Shown here: positions 8,429 to 16,378 of the stretch, piece by piece
Layout of the letters: each line of letters starts with the position of its first letter
How positions within the stretch are numbered: the stretch's first letter is position 1
NCBI GenBank assembly: GCA_964581535.1
Contig: CAZOOW010000004.1
Coordinates: forward strand, 19,383 to 83,382
Length of the DNA: 64,000 bases
Direction: 5' to 3'
Source of the DNA: CAZOOW01 sp964581535
GTDB lineage: Bacteria > Patescibacteriota > Saccharimonadia > Saccharimonadales > Saccharimonadaceae
Notes under the pieces: generated by a model
Told to the model about the DNA's origin: nothing
What the model saw: the letters and a program-made list of their open reading frames with translations, nothing else
Databases searched by the model: none
Translations under genes and position numbers: made by a program

Positions 8429-10099
8429 ATGATTGCCGACATTGCGATAACTGAAAAAAGCTTTGGAGCCAAAAGTTTGTATAAAAACGTTTCGCTTTCG
8501 ATTCGTGATGGTGAAAAAATTGGCGTTATCGGCCGTAACGGCGTGGGAAAATCAACCCTGCTGGGCATAATATCGGGCGAAGATAAAGACTTCTCAGGAA
8601 CTCTCAGCCTGAAAAAAGGAATAAGAATCGTGTCCTCGCGTCAAGAACACCACAGCGTTTTGACCAAGTCGGTCCTCCAGTATGTGCTGGAAGATCTACC
8701 AGAGTATTTTGAGCTGAGTCGGATAATTGAAACCTACCCTGAGCATATGGGAGATAATGTCAAAAAAATCAATCGCTACAGTGAAGCGCTGGAGCGATTT
8801 TCCCAGCTAGATTACTATCACGTCGAAGAGATGATTGTTGAAAATCTAAAAAAACTTCAGCTCGGCGAAAAAGCTCACCGTTTACTTTCAGAGCTAAGCG
8901 GTGGACAAAAACGTCTCGTGGAAGTAGTAAAGGTTATGCATTCTCAGGCGCACTTGGCGCTGGTCGACGAACCAACAAACCATATGGACTATGCGGCAAA
9001 AACGTCGTTTATTGAGTGGATGAAACACGCTAGCGAGGCAATGTTGATAATTACTCACGATCGCGATGTGCTCAAAGCGGTTGATAAAATTATTGAGATT
9101 AAGGACGGAAAATCCGTCATATATAACGGAAACTATGACCACTATCTTCGACAAAACAGTTTTTCAACGAGTAATGCCATGCATGAGTACGAAGTTGTTC
9201 AGCGGCAAATCACGAACCTCAAAGATAAAGTCGTGCAATTTCGAAGATTGAAAGAAAAATCTCGTGATCCGGATACGATTAAGCAGTTCAAGCGCCGTGA
9301 ACAACAAGCAGCCAGTGAACTCGCTGAGCTAGAGAAAGTCGAAAAACCTTCTTTCTGGATCGATAAAACATCGATGGAGGGCTTAGGGCTTAAACATACC
9401 GAACGTTATGATAAATTCAAGGCAAAGAACATTCGGCTAGATACCGACAGTGACGCTGCTACGCATAAACGTGTGCTTGTTAACGTTGATAACCTGAGCC
9501 TCGGATATGACGCGCCGCTATTTAGCGGTGTATCATTCCAGCTCCGCGAAGCTTGTAGAGTTGAGTTACGGGGCCGAAATGGTGCCGGAAAAACGACACT
9601 CATACGCTCGATACTTGGCAATATCCCAGGTTACGAGAAATCACCAGTGGAGTTAGTATGTCACGAGGGTGTTATCGAAACTGACAGCAAGGTTCGTGTT
9701 GGAGTCTATGAACAAGAAGTGTCTCCGGAACTATTTAAGATGACACTTGCTGAGGCAATAGAGCATGTTTACCTGTCGCGAAAATTACCGATAACTGGTA
9801 CGAAAATCCGCCAGTTAATGAGCGACTATTTATTTGAAGGCAGTGATGCAGAGTCTCCTGTGGCTCGACTAAGCGGCGGACAAAAAGCGCGACTCCAGTT
9901 GATCGCGATGTTTGCAAATTCGCCCAACCTGCTCGTTTTGGATGAGCCAACCAACCACCTTGACCTACCTAGTATCGAAGAGCTCGAGAACGCGTTGAAA
10001 GCATATCACGGGGCGATTTTATATGTCAGCCATGATAGTTATTTTCAAGATGCTATGGAGGGTGATGTTGTATATATCAGGGGACAAGACGATAGATAA
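8429..10099 (+). CDS. ABC-F family ATPase
   Basis: A 556-aa soluble protein with two ABC domains and no membrane segment, as in ABC-F translation factors. First domain: Walker A GRNGVGKSTL, signature LSGGQKR, Walker B LALVDEPTNHMDY. A charged linker follows (KFKAKN, KDKVVQFRRLKEKSRD). Second domain: GRNGAGKTTL, LSGGQKARLQL, LLVLDEPTNHLDL and a switch His (YVSHDSYF). Such proteins act on the ribosomal E site or give ribosome protection. TATAAT is 11 nt before ATG. The 3' end overlaps a convergent gene by 23 bp. Confidence 0.9.
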   Translation: MIADIAITEKSFGAKSLYKNVSLSIRDGEKIGVIGRNGVGKSTLLGIISGEDKDFSGTLSLKKGIRIVSSRQEHHSVLTKSVLQYVLEDLPEYFELSRIIETYPEHMGDNVKKINRYSEALERFSQLDYYHVEEMIVENLKKLQLGEKAHRLLSELSGGQKRLVEVVKVMHSQAHLALVDEPTNHMDYAAKTSFIEWMKHASEAMLIITHDRDVLKAVDKIIEIKDGKSVIYNGNYDHYLRQNSFSTSNAMHEYEVVQRQITNLKDKVVQFRRLKEKSRDPDTIKQFKRREQQAASELAELEKVEKPSFWIDKTSMEGLGLKHTERYDKFKAKNIRLDTDSDAATHKRVLVNVDNLSLGYDAPLFSGVSFQLREACRVELRGRNGAGKTTLIRSILGNIPGYEKSPVELVCHEGVIETDSKVRVGVYEQEVSPELFKMTLAEAIEHVYLSRKLPITGTKIRQLMSDYLFEGSDAESPVARLSGGQKARLQLIAMFANSPNLLVLDEPTNHLDLPSIEELENALKAYHGAILYVSHDSYFQDAMEGDVVYIRGQDDR

Positions 10100-10568
10100 G
10101 CCTCATCCACTCCGGGTCATCATCTGTAAAATTTGCGTGTATTGTTCCGCGCAACTCTAGTAATTTTATGGCAGCGTTGCGTTGTTCTCTCATTTCTTTA
10201 CCGCGGATCGAATTGTCTTGAAGCAATTCCTGAATGGCATAAAAAACTAAGTCGGAATCTTTTTTATTCTGGTACATTTCGTCGTCTATAAATATTCCGC
10301 CCTGGTCAATTATTCGATTCACGTTGTAAACAAGTTTTTCTGAGTAAGTTTCTCCACCTGATTCGTCAGAGTCGAATAAATGTTCTTTGAACATAGCGTT
10401 AATGATTGCTGCCAATTCTTCACCCTTTCGAGCCGAAGTGCTCGGATGTCGGTTGAGCCGAGCGAGTAGCTGATGAGAGAATTCAGCTAATGTCTGTTGG
10501 TCTTCGATCTCGTTATCTCTACGGAACTCTATAGGAACGACATTGTCGCCGGTATGCAGTTCGCTCAT
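10077..10568 (-). CDS. Hypothetical protein, 163 aa, under a uORF/terminator leader
   Basis: Unrecognised soluble protein, acidic in the middle (DSDESGGETYSEK) and probably helical (LAEFSHQLLARLNRH, REQRNAAIKLLELRG). It has Shine-Dalgarno AAGGA before ATG. An intrinsic terminator (10582-10615) lies only 14 nt upstream of the start, and a 29-aa uORF runs through that terminator and overlaps this start by ATGA. Expression therefore probably needs read-through or translation-coupled antitermination. No enzyme motif is visible. Confidence 0.7.
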   Translation of the reverse strand: MSELHTGDNVVPIEFRRDNEIEDQQTLAEFSHQLLARLNRHPSTSARKGEELAAIINAMFKEHLFDSDESGGETYSEKLVYNVNRIIDQGGIFIDDEMYQNKKDSDLVFYAIQELLQDNSIRGKEMREQRNAAIKLLELRGTIHANFTDDDPEWMRLIYRLVP

Positions 10569-10654
10569 ACTTTTTCCTTATCAAAACAAAAACCGCTCGA
10601 GTACCCTCGAGCGGTATCGCTGAAACTGAATGTATAATAATCAGTGCGATTCAT
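10565..10654 (-). CDS. 29-codon leaderless uORF spanning the terminator
   Basis: ATG at 10652-10654 follows a TACTAT box (10662-10667) by 7 nt. The frame starts MNRTDYYTFSFSD, is read across both arms of the terminator hairpin, and its TGA overlaps the ATG of the 163-aa gene as ATGA. A translating ribosome would prevent the hairpin from forming. Its function as a leader peptide is inferred from position. Confidence 0.5.
   Translation of the reverse strand: MNRTDYYTFSFSDTARGYSSGFCFDKEKV
10582..10615 (-). terminator. Intrinsic terminator inside the leader of the 163-aa gene
   Basis: On the minus strand a perfect 10-bp stem ACCGCTCGAG/CTCGAGCGGT with a 4-nt loop is followed by TTTTGTTTTG. It sits between the promoter at 10662-10690 and the gene start at 10568, so it is an attenuator rather than the end of the 117-aa gene alone. 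Confidence 0.8.
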
Positions 10655-10661
10655 TAGTTAA

Positions 10662-10690
10662 ATAGTAACATTTTTATGCTATGAACACAA
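10662..10690 (-). promoter_or_regulatory. Promoter of the uORF and 163-aa gene
   Basis: TTGTGT (10685-10690), 17-nt spacer and TACTAT (10662-10667) lie just after the stop of the 117-aa gene and place the start of transcription at or next to the uORF ATG. Confidence 0.5.
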
Positions 10691-10705
10691 TATGTAGCGT
10701 CAGGG

Positions 10706-11059
10706 CTAATCCTCGCGGTTATTGTCATAGTCATGACGGTGATGGTTTCCTAGTAACTCGCTCGCTGCTTTAAAGAGAGTACCCTTCACTTTCTTCGTGA
10801 CGATTTCAACCTGGGTAAGCGGCTCATTTTCTGCTGAATTATCATCATTTCGTAAAGCTGCTTGTGCCTCGGCTTCGCGCTTTGCCTGAACTTCCGGGTC
10901 GAGGGGCATCATTGGTACCGGTATGCCTCGCCTGCTGCCCAGCAGATATCCGTTTACAGTTGTAGGATCCAACTCTCCGCTTACAATGTCTGGATTAGAG
11001 TTGATAAGCACGCGAACTTCCTGCGGAACTGGTGCCGTTCCAAGATTTTTTTCTGGCAT
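10706..11059 (-). CDS. Hypothetical protein, 117 aa
   Basis: Unrecognised. The first half is Pro/Gly-rich (GSRRGIPVPMMPLDPE), the rest charged, with a His-rich end (GNHHRHDYDNNRED) that could bind metal. It follows the glutaredoxin-like gene by 6 bp, so they probably share a transcript. No membrane segment or known domain. Confidence 0.65.
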   Translation of the reverse strand: MPEKNLGTAPVPQEVRVLINSNPDIVSGELDPTTVNGYLLGSRRGIPVPMMPLDPEVQAKREAEAQAALRNDDNSAENEPLTQVEIVTKKVKGTLFKAASELLGNHHRHDYDNNRED

Positions 11060-11065
11060 GTTTAA

Positions 11066-11323
11066 TTATCCTTGTAAAGCGTGGTCGATACTGGCTCGGT
11101 CAAATCCGAGGACCAGCGTTCCGTTTATATCTGTAACTGGTACGCCGCGGAAATCGTTATGTATTTTCCCCATCAATTCTGCATGCGCCTCAGCGTCCTT
11201 CTCGATATCTTTTTCAACAAAGTTCACGCCTTTGTCATGAAGGTATTTGGCTGTCATCTTACAGTAGCCGCACCAACTCGTGCTGTACAAAACAACCTCG
11301 TTCTTTTTTTTGTTAGCAGTCAT
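11066..11323 (-). CDS. Glutaredoxin-like thioredoxin-fold protein
   Basis: An 85-aa single-domain thioredoxin fold. STSWCGYCKMTAKYL carries the redox C-x-x-C near the N-terminus, FRGVPVTDI has the cis-Pro, and GTLVLGFD matches the glutaredoxin glutathione-site region. It likely reduces protein disulfides. Shine-Dalgarno AGGAGAA lies upstream of ATG 11323 and a TATAGT box lies further upstream. It is followed by a 117-aa unknown gene. Confidence 0.88.
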   Translation of the reverse strand: MTANKKKNEVVLYSTSWCGYCKMTAKYLHDKGVNFVEKDIEKDAEAHAELMGKIHNDFRGVPVTDINGTLVLGFDRASIDHALQG

Positions 11324-11360
11324 ATAGCTGTTCTCCTATTACTATACAAAGTATAGTAAA

Positions 11361-11549
11361 TTATTTATTCACTCTCGTCAAGTGCCAGGTACCACATGAA
11401 ATGCATCGGTAGATGCGTAGTTGGATCTCGGGGTGGATTATTTCCTGCTCGGCTACTACCTGCTCAGCTTCGTGTTTATGCGTATAGCAATTCTTGCCTT
11501 CGCATTTTTTCCGAGCAGCCGGCAAGAATACTGGTTTTCTGCGCGCCAT
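11361..11549 (-). CDS. Small zinc-ribbon-like protein, 62 aa
   Basis: A basic 62-aa protein with CEGKNC near residue 16 and CISCGTWH near residue 49, a plausible four-Cys zinc site of the type seen in small nucleic-acid-binding proteins. No partner or function can be inferred. The ATG follows a purine-rich AGAAGAG and a TATAGG. It is divergent from the atp operon promoter. Confidence 0.65.
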   Translation of the reverse strand: MARRKPVFLPAARKKCEGKNCYTHKHEAEQVVAEQEIIHPEIQLRIYRCISCGTWHLTRVNK

Positions 11550-11577
11550 ATCCCTATACTACTCTTCTTCGGGATGC

Positions 11578-11583
11578 TATACT
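11578..11583 (+). promoter_or_regulatory. -10 box of the atp operon
   Basis: TATACT lies 13 nt before the ATG of a 22-aa leader frame and about 75 nt before atpB. A -35 element is not obvious. Confidence 0.5.
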
Positions 11584-11596
11584 AAAACAAAGAAAT

Positions 11597-11665
11597 ATGG
11601 GTTTGATAACGTTACGCCAGCATCGTACATTAGGTTTCCTGTGTTCAGGAGGGTCTGAATGCTAA
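11597..11665 (+). CDS. 22-aa leader frame overlapping atpB
   Basis: MGLITLRQHRTLGFLCSGGS is followed by two residues and TAA, which overlaps the atpB ATG by 7 nt. The start lies just after the -10 box, so it would be read from the 5' end of the mRNA. The Shine-Dalgarno of atpB (AGGAGGG) lies inside this frame, so translational coupling is possible. Whether it is translated is unproven. Confidence 0.4.
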   Translation: MGLITLRQHRTLGFLCSGGSEC

Positions 11666-12480
11666 CTTTTTTTGCCGCCTCTGAGTCAGGAGTTCCGCTG
11701 TCGGCCGAACCTGTTTTGAGTATTCTCGGTCTACATGTTACAAACAGCATGGTATTTGGGCTACTGATGGCGGTTATTGTTGTGAGCCTGCTCGCCTATG
11801 CGGCAAAATTGTCTGAAGTGTATCCCAAATCTCGGCTGGCATTTACTATCGAAACGATAATGGAATTTGTTTTGCAACTTGGTGAGGATAATCTAGGATC
11901 ACGCAAGAATTCAATTCGGTTTATGCCATTGTTTTTGACACTCTTCCTTTTTATCTTGTTTTCAAACATGTTCGCCTTAGTCCCGGGCGTCGGGTCGGTA
12001 AATATCGCAAACGGTGGCGAGCAAATACCGCTACTTCGTGCATTCACAGCCGATCTCAATGCGACCCTTGCTATGGCAGTCCTCACTATCGGTACGATCC
12101 AGTTTGTGGCGATTCGTGAACTTGGAATCAAAAAGCACCTTCAGCATTACTTTACGAACAAGCCATGGAACCCAATGAATATGTTTCTTGGTCTTATTGA
12201 AGTGATGGGAGAATTTATACGCGTTATCACTCTCTCTATGCGACTTTTCGGGGTTATTTATGCTGGTGAGGTGCTGATACATGCGGTCGGCATCTTAGCC
12301 GGGAACTACGGCTGGGCAGCAACATTTCCGGTCTATCTGATGGAAATATTTTTCGGTTTGATTCAAGCATTTGTATTTATGATACTCAGTATGGTCTACC
12401 TGGGTATTGCTATCGGTGGAGACCACTCTGAAGACGCTCATTCCAGTGAACCGAAAAAGCTGAGTGAGATGAAGGTATAG
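11659..12480 (+). CDS. atpB: ATP synthase Fo subunit a
   Basis: A 273-aa polytopic membrane protein forming the proton half-channels. Helix VMGEFIRVITLSMRLFGVIYAG carries the essential Arg (SMRLFG), and the last helix LIQAFVFMILSMVYLGIA contains the conserved Gln. AGGAGGG stands 5 nt before ATG. The C-terminus is acidic (GGDHSEDAHSSEPKK). First structural gene of the operon; no atpI is present. Confidence 0.95.
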   Translation: MLTFFAASESGVPLSAEPVLSILGLHVTNSMVFGLLMAVIVVSLLAYAAKLSEVYPKSRLAFTIETIMEFVLQLGEDNLGSRKNSIRFMPLFLTLFLFILFSNMFALVPGVGSVNIANGGEQIPLLRAFTADLNATLAMAVLTIGTIQFVAIRELGIKKHLQHYFTNKPWNPMNMFLGLIEVMGEFIRVITLSMRLFGVIYAGEVLIHAVGILAGNYGWAATFPVYLMEIFFGLIQAFVFMILSMVYLGIAIGGDHSEDAHSSEPKKLSEMKV

Positions 12481-12508
12481 GAAAAAATAATTTAGGAGAA
12501 ATAATATT

Positions 12509-12721
12509 ATGGAAATCGATCCAGCTCTTATCAAAGGTCTAACTATAGCATTCGGCGCCATTGGCCCAGCTATCGGTGTCGGCCTCATCGGGGCAAGCGC
12601 AGTCAAGTCAGTTGGTCGCAACCCTGAAGCCCAAGGCACTATATGGCAAACTGCTTTCATTATGGCAGCCCTCGTCGACGCTGTGCTCGCCTTCGTACTA
12701 CTAATTGTCTTTACAACCTAG
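12509..12721 (+). CDS. atpE: ATP synthase Fo subunit c
   Basis: A 70-aa helical hairpin: helix 1 has the Gly/Ala pattern GAIGPAIGVGLIGAS, the polar loop is GRNPEA (residues 36-41), and helix 2 carries the ion-binding carboxylate Asp57 in ALVDAVLAF. An Asp with no obvious Na-type ligand set suggests proton coupling. Shine-Dalgarno TAGGAGAA precedes ATG. Forms the rotor ring. Confidence 0.95.
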   Translation: MEIDPALIKGLTIAFGAIGPAIGVGLIGASAVKSVGRNPEAQGTIWQTAFIMAALVDAVLAFVLLIVFTT

Positions 12722-12764
12722 CCCGCGAGTACAGGAAGATATTATCAGCAGTGAAGGATAAAAA

Positions 12765-13295
12765 ATGAATATCATATATTTTGCAGAAGCAGAAAGAACG
12801 GCCAGCGGTATAGGTGCGCTCGGGATTAATCTCCAGGGGTTTCTGTTCCAGCTAATAACGTTTGTGCTGGTTTTGCTTTTGCTCAAAAAATTTGCCTATA
12901 AACGGCTAGTTGATACGCTAGAATCTCGTCGTCAAGCTGTTATCGAGAGCCTAGATAATGCGAAAGAAGCTGCTGATGCGCTAGAAAAAACGAACGAAAA
13001 AACGGCTGAGCTTATGAAACAAGCAAAAAGTGAGGCTGGTGACATCGTCGCACTCGCTCAAAAAGAAGCGGCTAAGTCAATTGAAGAAGCTGAGACTAAG
13101 GCGTCAAAAAAAGCCGACCACCTGCTCGAACAAGCCAAGAGCCGAATCGACAGCGAGGTAGCCGATGCTCGTCACGAATTACGTGGTGAAATAGTAGAGC
13201 TTGTTGCGGCTGCAACCGAAAAAATCCTTCAGCAAAAAATGGATGCCAAAACTGATGCTGCACTTATTAAAAAGGCCTTGGAGGAAGCAGCCTAA
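12765..13295 (+). CDS. atpF: ATP synthase Fo subunit b
   Basis: A 176-aa peripheral-stalk protein with one N-terminal membrane helix (FLFQLITFVLVLLLLKKFAYKRL) and a long Ala/Glu/Lys-rich coiled coil (NAKEAADALEKTNEKTAELM). The last base of its stop is the first base of the atpH start (TAATG). Confidence 0.93.
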   Translation: MNIIYFAEAERTASGIGALGINLQGFLFQLITFVLVLLLLKKFAYKRLVDTLESRRQAVIESLDNAKEAADALEKTNEKTAELMKQAKSEAGDIVALAQKEAAKSIEEAETKASKKADHLLEQAKSRIDSEVADARHELRGEIVELVAAATEKILQQKMDAKTDAALIKKALEEAA

Positions 13296-13675
13296 TGGCG
13301 TCTCGGCGCATACTTGCTCGGCATGTGGCTGAGCGCTTGGCGAGCGAAAATAACCGCTCAGAGGTTATCGAGCAATTGGCTGGGTATCTCGTGGCCCATA
13401 AAATGACTCCACAACTCGGCATGGTCTTAGCAGACATTGAGCGGAATTTGGCACAGAAAGGTGCTGTTCAGGCGCGCGTAGTGACGGCTCGTCCGCTAAC
13501 CGACGAACTCCGTTCGTACGTCGAGAGTTATGTGAAAAATGCCGAAGCTGCAAAAACGATCATTTTAAACGAATCAGTTGAGACGGATATTATCGGGGGC
13601 ATTATCGTAGAAACGCCTAACAAGCGATTTGACGCTTCTGTTGCCTCGCAGCTAAAAAGACTGAAGACGGTGTAG
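13295..13675 (+). CDS. atpH: ATP synthase F1 subunit delta (short)
   Basis: The position between b and alpha and the C-terminal segment (KTIILNESVETDIIGGIIVETPNKRFDASVASQLKRLK) identify OSCP/delta. At 126 aa it is much shorter than the usual roughly 175-180 aa; the N-terminal six-helix domain that caps F1 is reduced to a few helices. Start overlaps the atpF stop. No frameshift is evident, so the shortness looks genuine. Confidence 0.88.
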   Translation: MASRRILARHVAERLASENNRSEVIEQLAGYLVAHKMTPQLGMVLADIERNLAQKGAVQARVVTARPLTDELRSYVESYVKNAEAAKTIILNESVETDIIGGIIVETPNKRFDASVASQLKRLKTV

Positions 13676-13688
13676 AAAGGACGAATGA

Positions 13689-15224
13689 ATGAGTGATATC
13701 AATGTAAAGGCCTTAGCGAACGAGCTAGAACGCAGTATAAATAATTTGCGTGTTTCCGGAGATATGGGCTCACGAGGAATCGTAACTCGAGTCGGAGACG
13801 GCGTTGCTTGGATTTATGGGCTCAGCGACTGCGGATTTAACGAAGTAGTGAAAATAGAGACGAATAACGGTACGGTGGAAGCATTCGCACTCAACCTGAT
13901 GGAAGACGAGATTGGTGCGGTGTTGCTTGGGGATGATAGCCATGTCCGAGCCGGCGACAATGTGAGCCTGGCTGGAAATGTTTTAACCGTTCCGGTTGGT
14001 GAAGAGCTGTTGGGCCGCGTCGTTGATCCACTGGGCAGGCCACTGGATGGTAAGGGCCCGATAACGTCTAAAAAGACCGGTCTAGTAGAGCGACCAGCGA
14101 TTGGCGTTATGGGACGTAAACATGTCCATGAGCCGATGATGACAGGTATCATGGCAATTGATGCTATGTTCCCTGTCGGACGAGGACAGCGTGAGCTGAT
14201 TATCGGTGACCGTCAGACCGGAAAAACTGCTATCGCCGTTGATACCATGATTAATCAGGCGCGGCAGAAAACCGGTGTTGTAAACGTGTACGTCGCCATC
14301 GGGCAAAAGCTTTCGAAAATTGCACGCATCATAGATCGCCTAGAAGAAGAAGGTGTCATGGAGCAAACCATTGTTGTTGCAGCTGGACCGAGCGATCCTG
14401 CATCACTGCTCTATCTCGCACCATATGCCGGTACGGCAATGGGTGAGTATTTCCGCGACAACAAAGGTCATGCTCTTATGATTTACGATGATCTAACTAA
14501 GCATGCTGCGGCCTATCGCCAAATGTCACTGCTGCTTCGTCGTCCGCCGGGACGAGAAGCCTATCCTGGTGACGTTTTCTACTTGCACTCACGCCTACTG
14601 GAGCGTTCAGCCAAACTTTCTGACGACCTCGGCGCCGGTTCACTGACTGCCCTACCAATCATCGAAACGCAGGCTGGTGACATCTCTGCTTATATCCCAA
14701 CCAACGTTATCTCTATTACCGATGGACAGATTTTCATGGAAACCGACCTGTTCTACCAAGGTATACGCCCGGCTATCTCAGCTGGTCTGTCGGTCTCGCG
14801 TGTCGGTGGTGACGCACAGACTAAGGCAGTCAAATCTGTTTCCGGTGGTCTAAAACTTGGTCTCTCACAATACCGAGAGCTGGCTGCGTTCGCGCAGTTC
14901 GGGAGTGACCTCGACAAAGAGACTCAGACCACACTCGCACGGGGTGCGCGACTGACCGAGTTATTAAAACAACCCCAGTACCAACCGATGAGTATCTGGG
15001 AACAGGTTGTGAGTGTATATGCAGCGGAAAATGGCGCGTTCGACCATGTTCCAGTCCAGAAAGTCAAAGACGCGCAAGCAGCACTACTTACAGAGCTGTG
15101 GTCGTCACACAAATCGGAAATGCGCGAGCTGAACAAAGGCTCGGAAAAAATCGAAGCCGACAGCAAGGCTGCGAAGTTAATTAAAAAAGTTGCTGACAAA
15201 GTCATGAAAGGGTTTACGACTTAG
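13689..15224 (+). CDS. atpA: ATP synthase F1 subunit alpha
   Basis: A 511-aa non-catalytic nucleotide-binding subunit: Walker A GDRQTGKT at residues 173-180, ALMIYDDLTKHA Walker B, and the signature PGREAYPGDVFYLHSRLLERSA. C-terminal helical domain complete. Start is 13 nt after atpH with AAAGGA ahead of ATG. Confidence 0.97.
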   Translation: MSDINVKALANELERSINNLRVSGDMGSRGIVTRVGDGVAWIYGLSDCGFNEVVKIETNNGTVEAFALNLMEDEIGAVLLGDDSHVRAGDNVSLAGNVLTVPVGEELLGRVVDPLGRPLDGKGPITSKKTGLVERPAIGVMGRKHVHEPMMTGIMAIDAMFPVGRGQRELIIGDRQTGKTAIAVDTMINQARQKTGVVNVYVAIGQKLSKIARIIDRLEEEGVMEQTIVVAAGPSDPASLLYLAPYAGTAMGEYFRDNKGHALMIYDDLTKHAAAYRQMSLLLRRPPGREAYPGDVFYLHSRLLERSAKLSDDLGAGSLTALPIIETQAGDISAYIPTNVISITDGQIFMETDLFYQGIRPAISAGLSVSRVGGDAQTKAVKSVSGGLKLGLSQYRELAAFAQFGSDLDKETQTTLARGARLTELLKQPQYQPMSIWEQVVSVYAAENGAFDHVPVQKVKDAQAALLTELWSSHKSEMRELNKGSEKIEADSKAAKLIKKVADKVMKGFTT

Positions 15225-15227
15225 TTT

Positions 15228-15503
15228 ATGACTGACTTTGAAACACAAACGAATGTCGTTTTCCCGGGATTTAATAGAGCAAAAAATCTTCTGAACCCCC
15301 TAGGATATGCTCGTCTTGCAGATAGTGCTATTGAGACAGCATTTGTTACAGCAGAAGACGCACGTCGTTTAATGGAGGCTGCTAGTCTGCAGGCGCGTGG
15401 GTTGATGGCGAACGCTGCATTTCTCGCATTGTCTCTGGAAAAAAAAGAAAAGGCATTGAAACTTCTGGAGCAGGCAGATGTAGAGGAGCGAAATCATGGC
15501 TAG
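15228..15503 (+). CDS. Unknown 91-aa gene between atpA and atpG
   Basis: Begins 3 nt after the atpA stop and overlaps atpG by 8 nt, so it is embedded in the operon and translationally coupled. The protein is soluble and mostly helical (ADSAIETAFVTAEDARRLMEAASLQARG, LSLEKKEKALKLLEQADVEER). No family is recognised. The position suggests an accessory or assembly factor, or a structural element that compensates for the short delta subunit; both are inference. Confidence 0.75.
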   Translation: MTDFETQTNVVFPGFNRAKNLLNPLGYARLADSAIETAFVTAEDARRLMEAASLQARGLMANAAFLALSLEKKEKALKLLEQADVEERNHG

Positions 15504-16362
15504 TACACGTCAGATAAAATCTCGTATCCGTTCAGTTGCTTCTAACAAGCAGATAACTAAAGCTATGGAGCTGGTCGCAAGTAGCAAATTGCGTAAAGCG
15601 CAAGAAAAAGCCTTGCAGTCGAGAGAGTACCATAATCTCGCCCTCGAAATTCTTAACGGACTTGCTGAGATGATGGACGTCAACGGCCATTTCCTGTTTG
15701 CGAAGCGACCGGTAAAAAACCGTATCATTATCGCCATAACGAGTGACCGTGGGCTTGCTGGCGCCTATAACGCAAACGTCCTTAAGTTGCTCACACAGGA
15801 GCTCAAAGCAGACGATAAAAAAGGCATCAATACCGAAGTCATTAGTGTCGGACGTAAAGCTGCTCAGTTTGTAGCAAAAATGCACGATGTAGAGGGCAAA
15901 GCATCGTATCAGATGCCAGAAGATATAAGCGTCGACGACATACGGCCTATTCTAACGAGTTTCATAGATATGTATAAAAAAGGTGAAGTCGACAGGGTTG
16001 ATGTCATACGTACGAAGTTTATTAATAGCTTTACGCAGACAGCAAGTGTCTTCAACATGTTGCCAGCAGGAACAGACGAGATTGATGCAACGCATGCTCC
16101 GGCGCGAGACATGACGTTCGAACCTAGCCCTGATGAAGTTCTAGAATACGCCGTAGCACGGCTTATTGAGTCAGATATCTACCAGGCCGTACTCGATTCC
16201 CGTGCGAGCGAACACGCTATGCGCCGCGTGGCAATGAAAAATGCCAGTGACAATGCGGGCGAGATAGTCGATGCGCTGACGCTCGAAATGAATAAAGTCC
16301 GACAGGCGGCTATTACCCAAGAGTTGAGTGAGATTAGCGCCGGTGTTGAAGCAATGAACTAG
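15496..16362 (+). CDS. atpG: ATP synthase F1 subunit gamma
   Basis: A 288-aa central-stalk protein. N-terminal helix MASTRQIKSRIRSVASNKQITKAMELVASSKLRK and C-terminal helix MRRVAMKNASDNAGEIVDALTLEMNKVRQAAITQEL form the coiled-coil rotor shaft; ITSDRGLAGAYN is the conserved Rossmann segment. The start overlaps the 91-aa gene by 8 nt. Confidence 0.95.
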   Translation: MASTRQIKSRIRSVASNKQITKAMELVASSKLRKAQEKALQSREYHNLALEILNGLAEMMDVNGHFLFAKRPVKNRIIIAITSDRGLAGAYNANVLKLLTQELKADDKKGINTEVISVGRKAAQFVAKMHDVEGKASYQMPEDISVDDIRPILTSFIDMYKKGEVDRVDVIRTKFINSFTQTASVFNMLPAGTDEIDATHAPARDMTFEPSPDEVLEYAVARLIESDIYQAVLDSRASEHAMRRVAMKNASDNAGEIVDALTLEMNKVRQAAITQELSEISAGVEAMN

Positions 16363-16378
16363 TTATAAGGAGATGATA

